Assembly: GCF_964204865.1 (NCBI RefSeq)
Contig: NC_135264.1
Span: 5,982,001-6,046,000 of the forward strand
Origin: Styela clava
Taxonomy: Eukaryota; Chordata; Ascidiacea; Stolidobranchia; Styelidae
Reading direction: 5' to 3'
Length of the DNA: 64,000 nucleotides
The stretch's first letter is position 1, and each line of letters starts with the position of its first letter. The translations under genes and the position numbers were made by a program. This document shows, piece after piece, positions 53,878 through 64,000 of this stretch. The notes under the pieces are model-generated. The model had not been told where the DNA came from. It saw nothing but the letters and a program-made list of their open reading frames with translations, and did not search any database.

Positions 53878-54780
53878 ACATGCCGAGCCATATTATTTAG
53901 GCCTTTGCTTAATCGTTTGTTCTTCTATTTTAGCTGATCCTCTGCTAATAAGTGGGCATTTATAAATAATAAATAAAACACGTCCAGCTAACTGTTAACT
54001 GAAGGCGCGTGTTGGATGTAATTGTGACAAAATCATATCAGTCTGAGCTTTTAAAAAAATAAAAATGCGGATTCTACTGGCTTTCATGTAGGTACATCCT
54101 GAAACTCCTATTTGTAGTGCGATTGTTTTAAAATCAAATTCTAAAATAAGTTAACGTGACTATAAATATTAAAGAAAACAAATCTCCCAAATCAAATAAA
54201 CCCTCTTTTAGTTTAGTACAAAATATAAAACGCCGTTAACAATATAAAGAGGAAAATATGGGATACCTGTAAAGAAGAAAAACGTCTGTCCATTACATAC
54301 TTCTACGAACATTTGTTTCTGTAGTTCTTTGCGTTTCATACTTTTTCATTTTTCTTGTTGTCAAGACTTTATGATAGTTTTTGATTTTACAGTTTTTTGC
54401 TCTTGGTTTAAAAAAGAACATAATATTATAGTGTGAAATTAAAAAGTAGGTTGAAATACTGATATAAAAATTATTTTTTGCTTGGAGTGATCGTGTTCGC
54501 GGTATTAGCCTCGTTAGATAGGAGCAATGCTTTTTCCCAACCGCGCTAGTAGAAACGGGAATATGATTATGAACTGATTTTAGCCATTCATCAGCCCAAC
54601 TAGCTCAACTAATTTGACTATCTTTGCAACCTATTTTTTATATTGACAATTTTAACATTACAAAAGTACAAAATACAATGTTGGCATGGCATAAATTTCT
54701 GCGCACACAACTCGATTTATCAGTTGGATAGATTGAGTGAACATTTATTTTTTTTAACACCTACAGTAGCCTAACCCGAT

Positions 54781-56143
54781 GAGTTTTCTAACCGAACACC
54801 GATATAATTAACATCAGTGTACAATGTATTTAAATCGAAAAACGTAGCAGGATCCAAAACATTAATTTCTTTTTATCTGAAATATGGCTTTTTCAAATTT
54901 GAAAAATTGTGTGGCATGAATAATGCTTGCAAACTGTTACTTTAACTTGTTTGGACTGAACACCTAAGATAATAATTACATAGCATGTAAATGTCGGCAA
55001 TTTCTGCTTCAAAATATTAATATCGTCGTTTTATCGTTGTTGTCGGATTGGTATCGGCGACAAAAGGTATCGGTACATCTCTTAGTTGGAATCTCTAGTA
55101 TAATGTAATGGACGTTAATGTATTGTTTAAAATAGATATACACTTCATGCGTTATTGTATCAAATAATATGTTGTAAAACAATGTACTCTTTTACTGCAA
55201 ACCTCGTATGATATCAAATACCATCTTTAAGCCATCTCAAGCATGTAATAGTATGTTACACATACTACTACTAAGATTTATTTACTCAGCAACAGACAAA
55301 GTTTAATTGTTTTCTTCTGTATATATATTTGACCCGGAGTTATTTCAAAAGTTATCGGGCGTTGTACTTTCGGTGGATGACCGCTCATAGACTTCTCTCT
55401 TTAAGGCAATTCATCTTCTGTTCGTGGGGAGAAAAGAGGCATGTTGACTTCAACAAAATCTTGTATCGATATTGTCTCCTCATATTCTTGTTTGTTTATA
55501 GTTATTTCGGATCATTGCAGGTCGGCTATTTAAAAGTTAATTCGCATTGGAAGTTTGTCGTTCAAGTAGTGTCAATTTAATTGCTGTAATAATCGGATTG
55601 TTTGCTTGTTTTATATTTTGGTTAAATGATAGGGTTTATTCAAATTGCATAAATTAATGTTGCTATTGTTTGCATCTTTTGGAATTATGTATGTTGTAGA
55701 CATACTTGGGTTGGTCGTAAACTTTAGCAACCCAATACATTATGACCGAGTATGACAGATGTCGCAATATATTGGCTTATGTGAAAAGTAGGGTTAATTG
55801 TTTTGGCTTCTACATTATGCGTTTCGACCTCTACAATAATCATTTTTATCAGCACACTATTTCACGTTTTTTATCACATATTATTCGTTTCTCGTACTTT
55901 GGTTCATGTAGACTGGATATTTCATTGCCAGTAACAGACTTCAATCATATTCAAAGATGTGTAGTAGTTAATATCGAGAAAACTGGCAGGTTATAAGTCT
56001 TAAGGGAGTTGATGTCGCGCAGCGTCACCGCCCAACACGTTATAGGCGTCTTGTAGAGCCTCATCATACGTAATAAGTTGCTCCTAGTTTACTTCCTCTA
56101 CTATGAAAGTGCATAAGAAATAAATGTATATATATTTTTACAG
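54781..56143. other. No gene recognised
   Basis: Around 55010-55080 TATCGG-rich words resemble 49830-49880. Two moderately long frames (55329-55580, 55742-55996) have no recognisable domain and no good splice context. Confidence 0.35.
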
Positions 56144-56215
56144 GATTCTTCAATTTTGGAACTTGACGAATCTTTCTGTTTTTCAAAAGAAAATACAACT
56201 CAATTATTTGAATAA
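56144..56215 (+). CDS. Possible terminal exon (acidic)
   Basis: After TTTTTACAG, phase 0 reads DSSILELDESFCFSKENTTQ and ends LFE, stop TAA 56213-56215. It is acidic and non-repetitive, and unlike the T-rich surroundings. No partner exon is identified, and the call rests on the acceptor and composition only. Confidence 0.22.
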   Translation, partial: DSSILELDESFCFSKENTTQLFE

Positions 56216-56999
56216 GAAGAGTTTTATTAAACATAACTGAGATGTGCTAGCCAACAAATGCATCGAGTCCACACACAAGACTTTGATATAGAAAAATAGA
56301 CTGATGTTTGAGACTGTATTTCATTGCCATACGTACTTTAAGCTCGTATGTATGTGCACTGATTACTAATATTAGATCGCAAACAAATGCATTGGGCAGC
56401 AGATACACATGTCTTTTATATCAAATAAGACTGTTGTTTAAAACTATACCAAAATGTCATACACACTGTAAAAGAATTATATGCGGAAGTTTGACATGGG
56501 TCGACCCGTGAGGAACTAAATATTTATGTAATCTGAATATTTGCAAACGGATTTTTGATTGTATATTTATTAATGAATTAAATCATAGCTCAGAAAAATA
56601 AATACAATTGTTATTTGTATTCTAACACCCTGCAATGCAATCCTGTGTTTGATGTCCTGTTATGATAAGTTTGATATGATTCTTTCATTGTACGTTATTT
56701 TTATTTTTTTATTACTGTTATTGTATATTACTGATTTATTATTTATATTGTCGTTTCTTACTGATATTGTATATTTTTTAATAAGTTTTTTTTGTAATAT
56801 GCTGTTTCTATATTTAGCTATCTCTCTTATTTTTCATATTCATTATTTTATATTGTATTTTTGGAGATATTTTCAACAGGTAAACAAGATATCGTGTCAA
56901 CGACAAAGGAAGAAAAGTATTAACAGGGCTTGCCATCTATAGTGTTAATTTTGATTTTTGTCGGTATAATATTTTTCTGAAGATAATAATACTGATACA
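56216..56999. other. Degenerate duplication and diverged first array unit
   Basis: About 56255-56345 and 56381-56465 are diverged copies (CAAATGCATYG ... AGACTG...GTTT...A) with a spacing of about 126 bp. About 56860-56940 (TTTTCAACAG, then AGATATCGTG and AAGAAAAGTATTAACAGG) is a diverged version of the unit of the array that follows. Confidence 0.55.
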
Positions 57000-59900
57000 A
57001 TATTGCACGAAGTATGATGTTTATTGCTGATATTGAATATTTAATAATAAAGCTTTTTTAGTAATATGCTGTATCCATATTTTCCTATCTGTGTTTGTCA
57101 TAATCAGTTCTTTCTCTTCTACTTTTAAGATATTTTCAACAGGAACCAGGATATCGTGACACCGACAAATGAAGAAAAGTATTAACAGGGTTGCCATGGC
57201 TTTTTTGTTTTTAATATTTTATTTGGTATAGATAGATTTAGACCCATTCCCGCCATTAGGAATAATAGGGTTTTTATTAGGCTTAGATACTTTTAATGTT
57301 ATTCTAGCTTCTCAGGCACAGAACTATGAAGGGACTGAGAAAATTAGACAAAGACGGATGCAAGGAAAATCTACAAATTACATGTAAATATTTTTACAAA
57401 TTTTATTAGGCTTAGATATTGTTATTAATATCTTAGCTTCTCAGGCTCAAAATTATGAAGGCACTGGAGAAATTGAAAAAAGACGGAATCAGAGACAAAT
57501 CTGAAATTCCGGTAAGTATGTTGCAAGTGTTTCATTAGTCAGGCTTACTCCTATCTAGTGTTCATTTTGATTTTATTTCGATATAATACTTTTTTGATTA
57601 TATTACGATATAATACTTTTTTGATTATATTAATACTGATACAGTAATGCACGAAGTACTATGTTCATTGCTGATATTGAATATTTGATATTATTTAATA
57701 AAGCTTTTTTCGTAATATGCTGTATCCATATTTTCCTATCTGTGTTTGTCATAATCAATAATTTCTCTTGTATTTTTAAGATATTTTCAACAGGAACCAG
57801 GATATCGTCACACCGACAAAAGAAGAAAAGTATTAACAGGGTTGCCATGGCTTTTTTGTTTTTAATATTTTATTTGGTATAGATAGATTTAGACCCATTC
57901 CCGCCATTAGGAATAATAGGGTTTTTATTAGGCTTAGATATTTTTAATGGTATTCTAGATTCTCAGGCAAAGAATTATGAAGGCAATAGGGAAACTAGGA
58001 AAAGACTGATACAAGGAAACAATGAAGAAAATAGGAAAAGACTGATACAAGGAAAATCTACAAATTGAATGTAAATATTCTTACAAATTTTATTAGGCTT
58101 AGATATTGTTAATGTTATCTAAGCTTCACAGGCACAAAATTTTAAAGACATTGAAGAAATTAAAAGAAGACGAAATCAGAGACAAATCTGAAATTCCGGT
58201 AAGTATGTTGCAAGTGTTTCATTAGTCAGGCTTACTCCTTCTATCTAGTGTTCATTTTGATTTTAGTTCGATATAATACTGTTTTGATTATATTAATACT
58301 GATACAGTAATGCACGAAGTACTATGTTCAATGCTGATATTTAATATTATTTAATAAAGCTTAATATGCTGTATCCATATTTTCCTATCTGTGTTTGTCA
58401 TAATCATTAATTTCTCTTCTATTTTTAAGATATTTTCAACAGGAACCAGGATATCGCCGCATCGTCAAAAGAAGAAAAGTATTAACAGGGTTGCCATGAC
58501 TTTTTTGTTTTTAATATTTTATTTGGTATAGATAGATTTAGACCCATTCCCGCCATTAGGAATAATAGGGTTTTTATTAGGCTTAGATATTTTTAATGGT
58601 ATTTTAGATTCTCAGGCAAAGAATTATGAAGGCAATAGGGAAATTAGGAAAAGACTGATACAAGGAAACAACGAAGAAAATAGGAAAAGACTGATACAAA
58701 GAAAATTTACAAATTGAATGTAAATATTCTTACAAATTTTATTAGGCTTAGATATTGTTAATGTTATCTAAGCTTCACAGGCACAAAATTTTGAAGACAC
58801 TGAAGAAATTAAAAGAAGACGAAATCAGAGACAAATCTGAAATTCCAGTAAGTATATTACAAGTGTTTATTTAGTCAGTCTTACTCGTTCATTTCAATTT
58901 TAGTTTGATATAATATTTTTTTGATTATATTAATACTGATACAGTAATGCAAGAAGCACTATGTTAATTGCTGATATTGAATATTTAATATTATTTAATA
59001 AAGCTTTTTTCGTAATATGCTGTATCCATATTTTCCTATCTGTTTTTGTCATAATCATTAATTTCTCTTCTACTTTTAAGATATTTTCAACAGGAACCAG
59101 GATATCGTGACACCGACAAATGAAGAAAAGTATTAACAGGGTTGCCATGGCTTTTTTGTTTTTAATATTTTATTTGGTATAGATAGATTTAGACCCATTC
59201 CCCTCATTAGGAATAATAGGGTTTTTATTAGGCTTAGATACTTTTAATGTTATTCCAGCTTCTCAGGCACAGAACTATGAAGAGACTGAGAAAATTAGAA
59301 AAAGACGCATGCAAGGAAAATCTACAAATTACATGTAAATATTTTTACACATTTTATTAGGCTTAGATATTGTTATTAATATCTTAGCTTCTCAGGCTCA
59401 AAATTTTGAAGGCACTGGAGAAATTGAAAAAAAACGGAATCAGAGACAAATCTGAAATTCCGGTAAGTATGTTGCAAGTGTTTCATTAGTCAGGCTTACT
59501 CCTATCTAGTGTTCCTTTTAATTTTAGTTCGATATAATACTTTTTTGATTATATTAATACTGATACAGTAATGCACGAAGTACTATGTTCATTGCTGATA
59601 TTGAATATTTGATATATTTGATAGTGCTTTTTGTAATATGCTGTATCCATATTTTCATATCTGTGTTTGTCATAATCAATAATTTCTCTTCTATTTTTAA
59701 GATATTTTCAACAGGAACCAGGATATCGTCACACCGACAAAAGAAGAAAAGTATTAACAGGGTTGCCATGACTTTTTTGTTTTTAATATTTTATTTGGTA
59801 TAGATAGATTTAGACCCATTCCCGCCATTAGGAATAATAGGGTTTTTATTAGGCTTAGATATTTTTAATGGTATTCTAGATTCTCAGGCAAAGAATTATG

Positions 59901-62900
59901 AAGGCAATAGGGAAATTAGGAAAAGACTGATACAAGGAAACAACGAAGAAAATAGGAAAAGACTGATACAAGGAAAATTTACAAATTGAATGTAAATATT
60001 CTTACAAATTTTATTAGGCTTAGATATTGTTAATATTATCGAAGCTTCACAGGCACAAAATTTTGAAGACACTGAAGAAATTAAAAGAAGACGAAATCAG
60101 AGACAAATCTGAAATTCCGGTAAGTATATTACAAGTGTTTATTTAGTCAGTCTTACTCGTTCATTTCAATTTTAGTTTGATATAATATTTTTTTGATTAT
60201 ATTAATACTGATACAGTAATGCAAGAAGCACTATGTTTATTGCTGATATTGAATATTTAATTTTATTTAATAAAGCTTTTTTCGTAATATGCTGTATCCA
60301 TATTTTCCTATCTGTTTTTGTTATAATCATTAATTTCTCTTCTACTTTTAAGATATTTTCAACAGGAACCAGGATATCGTGACACCGACAAATGAAGAAA
60401 AGTATTAACAGGGTTGCCATGGCTTTTTTGTTTTTAATATTTTATTTGGTATAGATAGATTTAGACCCATTCCCCTCATTAGGAATAATAGGGTTTTTAT
60501 TAGGCTTAGATACTTTTAATGTTATTCCAGCTTCTCAGGCACAGAACTATGAAGAGACTGAGAAAATTAGAAAAAGACGGATGCAAGGAAAATCTACAAA
60601 TTACATGTAAATATTTTTACACATTTTATTAGGCTTAGATATTGTTATTAATATCTTAGCTTCTCAGGCTCAAAATTTTGAAGGCACTGGAGAAATTGAA
60701 AAAAAACGGAATCAGAGACAAATCTGAAATTCCGGTAAGTATGTTGCAAGTGTTTCATTAGTCAGGCTTACTCCTATCTAGTGTTCCTTTTAATTTTAGT
60801 TCGATATAATACTTTTTTGATTATATTAATACTGATACAGTAATGCACGAAGTACTATGTTCATTGCTGATATTGAATATTTGATATTATTTAATAAAGC
60901 TTTTTTCGTAATATGCTGTATCCATATTTTCATATCTGTGTTTGTCATAATCAATAATTTATCTTCTATTTTTAAGATATTTTCAACAGGAACCAGGATA
61001 TCGTCACACCGACAAAAGAAGAAAAGTATTAACAGGGTTGCCATGGCTTTTTTGTTTTTAATATTTTATTTGGTATAGATAGATTTAGAACCATTCCCGC
61101 CATTAGGAATAATAGGGTTTTTATTAGGCTTAGATATTTTTAATGGTATTCTAGATTCTCAGGCAAAGAATTATGAAGGCAATAGGGAAACTAGGAAAAA
61201 ACTGATACAAGGAAACAATGAAGAAAATAGGAAAAGACTGATACAAGGAAAATCTACAAATTGAATGTAAATATTCTTACAAATTTTATTAGGCTTAGAT
61301 ATTGTTAATGTTATCTAAGCTTCACAGGCACAAAATTTTGAAGACACTGAAGAAATAAAAAGAAGACGAAATCAGAGACAAATCTGAAATTCCGGTAAGT
61401 ATGTTGCAAGTGTTTCATTAGTCAGGCTTACTCCTTCTATCCAGTGTTCATTTTGATTTTAGTTCGATATAATACTTTTTTGATTATATTAATACTGATA
61501 CAGTAATGCACGAAGTAATATGTTCATTGCTGATATTGAATATTTGATATTATTTAATAAAGCTTTTTTCGTAATATGCTGTATCCATATTTTCATATCT
61601 GTGTTTGTCATAATCAATAATTTCTCTTCTATTTTTAAGATATTTTCAACAGGAACCAGGATATCGTCACACCGACAAAAGAAGAAAAGTATTAACAGGG
61701 TTACCATGGCTTTTTTGTTTTTAATATTTTATTTGGTATAGATAGATTTAGACCCATTCCCGTCATTAGGAATAATAGGGTTTTTATTAGGCTTAGATAT
61801 TTTTAATGGTATTCTAGATTCTCAGGCAAAGAATTATGAAGGCAATAGGGAAACTAGGAAAAGACTGATACAAGGAAACAATGAAGAAAATAGGAAAAGA
61901 CTGATACAAGGAAAATCTACAAATTGAATGTAAATATTCTTACAAATTTTATTAGGCTTAGATATTGTTAATGTTATCTAAGCTTCACAGGCACAAAATT
62001 TTGAAGACATTGAAGAAATTAAAAGAAGACGAAATCAGAGACAAATTTGAAATTCCGGTAAGTATGTTGCAAGTGTTTCATTAGTCAGGCTTACTCCTTC
62101 TATCTAGTGTTCATTTTGATTTTAGTTCGATATAATACTTTTTTGATTATATTAATACTGATACAGTAATGCACGAAGTACTATGTTCAATGCTGATATT
62201 TAATATTATTTAATAAAGCTTAATATGCTGTATCCATATTTTCCTATCTGTGTTTGTCATAATCATTAATTTCTCTTCTATTTTTGAGATATTTTCAACA
62301 GGAACCAGGATATCGCCGCATCGTCAAAAGAAGAAAAGTATTAACAGGGTTGCCATGACTTTTTTGTTTTTAATATTTTATTTGGTATAGATAGATTTAG
62401 ACCCATTCCCGCCATTAGGAATAATAGGGTTTTTATTAGGCTTAGATATTTTTAATGGTATTCTAGATTCTCAGGCAAAGAATTATGAAGGCAATAGGGA
62501 AATTAGGAAAAGACTGATACAAGGAAACAACGAAGAAAATAGGAAAAGACTGATACAAGGAAAATTTACAAATTGAATGTAAATATTCTTACAAATTTTA
62601 TTAGGCTTAGATATTGTTAATGTTATCTAAGCTTCACAGGCACAAAATTTTGAAGACACTGAAGAAATAAAAAGAAGACGAAATCAGAGACAAATCTGAA
62701 ATTCCGGTAAGTATGTTGCAAGTGTTTCATTAGTCAGGCTTACTCCTTCTATCCAGTGTTCATTTTGATTTTAGTTCGATATAATACTTTTTTGATTATA
62801 TTAATACTGATACAGTAATGCACGAAGTAATATGTTCATTGCTGATATTGAATATTTGATATTATTTAATAAAGCTTTTTTCGTAATATGCTGTATCCAT

Positions 62901-64000
62901 ATTTTCATATCTGTGTTTGTCATAATCAATAATTTCTCTTCTATTTTTAAGATATTTTCAACAGGAACCAGGATATCGTCACACCGACAAAAGAAGAAAA
63001 GTATTAACAGGGTTACCATGGCTTTTTTGTTTTTAATATTTTATTTGGTATAGATAGATTTAGACCCATTCCCGTCATTAGGAATAATAGGGTTTTTATT
63101 AGGCTTAGATATTTTTAATGGTATTCTAGATTCTCAGGCAAAGAATTATGAAGGCAATAGGGAAACTAGGAAAAGACTGATACAAGGAAACAATGAAGAA
63201 AATAGGAAAAGACTGATACAAGGAAAATCTACAAATTGAATGTAAATATTCTTACAAATTTTATTAGGCTTAGATATTGTTAATGTTATCTAAGCTTCAC
63301 AGGCACAAAATTTTGAAGACATTGAAGAAATTAAAAGAAGACGAAATCAGAGACAAATTTGAAATTCCGGTAAGTATGTTGCAAGTGTTTCATTAGTCAG
63401 GCTTACTCCTTCTATCTAGTGTTCATTTTGATTTTAGTTCGATATAATACTTTTTTGATTATATTAATACTGATACAGTAATGCACAATCATTAATTTCT
63501 CTTCTATTTTTAAGATATTTTCAACAGGAACCAGGATATCGCCGCATCGTCAAAAGAAGAAAAGTATTAACAGGGTTGCCATGACTTTTTTGTTTTTAAT
63601 ATTTTATTTGGTATAGATAGATTTAGACCCATTCCCGCCATTAGGAATAATAGGGTTTTTATTAGGCTTAGATATTTTTAATGGTATTCTAGATTCTCAG
63701 GCAAAGAATTATGAAGGCAATAGGGAAATTAGGAAAAGACTGATACAAGGAAACAACGAAGAAAATAGGAAAAGACTGATACAAGGAAAATTTACAAATT
63801 GAATGTAAATATTCTTACAAATTTTATTAGGCTTAGATATTGTTAATGTTATCTAAGCTTCACAGGCACAAAATTTTGAAGACACTGAAGAAATTAAAAG
63901 AAGACGAAATCAGAGACAAATCTGAAATTCCAGTAAGTATATTACAAGTGTTTATTTAGTCAGTCTTACTCGTTCATTTCAATTTTAGTTTGATATAATA
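57000..64000. repeat. Tandem array of about 650-bp exon-intron-like units, running off the window
   Basis: Eleven copies of ATATTTTCAACAG followed by GAACCAGGATATCG end at 57142, 57793, 58442, 59093, 59714, 60365, 60989, 61652, 62301, 62964 and 63527. Spacing is 621-663 bp, except the last (563, a deletion of about 100 bp near 63485). Each unit also has a donor-like TTCCGGTAAGTAT (once TTCCAGTAAGTAT) about 245-290 bp before the next acceptor-like site, two related sub-blocks starting GCTTAGATA, and a T-rich stretch. Three variants occur: A (GTGACACCG), B (GTCACACCG) and C (GCCGCATCG). It might be an amplified gene segment or a satellite derived from one. Confidence 0.93.
57143..57511 (+). pseudogene. 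Best-preserved coding-like segment of the array (first full unit)
   Basis: From 57232 the frame IDLDPFPPLGIIGFLLGLD continues through ASQAQNYEG and RRMQGKSTNYM to TAA 57385-57387. In the same frame a second, related block follows (LLGLDIVINILASQAQNYEG, then RRNQRQI, TGA), ending at the GTAAGT at 57512. The same frame upstream reads ISxHRQ-KKSINRVAMAFLFL and a TAG directly before IDLDP. Thus one frame carries amino-acid similarity between sub-blocks but is cut by stops. A 42-nt stretch (GTTGCC...TATAG) could be a tiny intron removing the TAG. Whether anything is translated is unknown. Confidence 0.35.

Larger units (their letters stand above)
50400..54780. repeat. Segmental duplication, copy B
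   Basis: This is the colinear partner of 44580-50300, diverged by many substitutions and small indels. It has its own extra block at about 52750-53240 and a unique block at about 51435-51710 where copy A has the insertion-like block. Confidence 0.85.

Noticed and set aside
56649-56942. 97-codon hydrophobic protein
   Set aside because: Poly-T-rich intron-like sequence ending at an acceptor-like TTTTCAACAG; the hydrophobicity is compositional.

Overview
This is nuclear DNA of an animal: AT-rich, repeat-rich, with short exons bounded by GT...AG sites and no bacterial features. Collagen-plus-fibrinogen (ficolin-like) lectin genes, a lipocalin-like gene, many hAT and foldback elements and compact introns suggest an invertebrate chordate, most likely an ascidian tunicate. 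That assignment is inference, not proof.

Layout. 1-3 kb is intergenic, with a 1.15-kb terminal-inverted-repeat element. 3-24 kb is a tandem array of three ficolin-like genes on the + strand. Copy 1 (3.0-5.1 kb) and copy 2 (14.3-16.8 kb) are broken. Copy 3 (21.9-24.1 kb) is intact: six coding exons, 333 residues, with signal peptide, six Gly-X-Y triplets and a complete fibrinogen-related domain. Copies 2 and 3 share about 1.3 kb of 5' flank, but in copy 2 a 5.37-kb inverted-repeat element (8782-14151) sits between that flank and the gene. The element carries a minus-strand multi-exon C2H2 gene of a family I remember as multi-copy in fish genomes, plus nested foldbacks. Two hAT-type elements with perfect 8-bp target duplications lie between copies 2 and 3.

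26.7-27.8 kb holds exons of an apolipoprotein-D-like lipocalin. 28-36.8 kb is mostly transposon debris: a decayed hAT transposase, a two-exon frame interrupted by one TAG, a 219-bp foldback, a seven-copy 88-bp satellite, a LINE RNase H fragment and a tRNA-like SINE.

38-54.8 kb looks like a gene with very small exons. A 5' pair (38134-38161 and 38977-39038) joins in phase, followed by four dispersed paralogous exon-like modules (39971, 42694, 44687, 50529) that could act as alternative terminal exons. The last two lie in a diverged 4.4-5.7-kb segmental duplication. 57-64 kb is a tandem array of about 650-bp units running off the window edge. Each unit keeps a splice-donor-like and an acceptor-like site and a partly open frame, with recent dimer-scale duplications. 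This array and the alternative-exon cluster are the least explained parts of the window.
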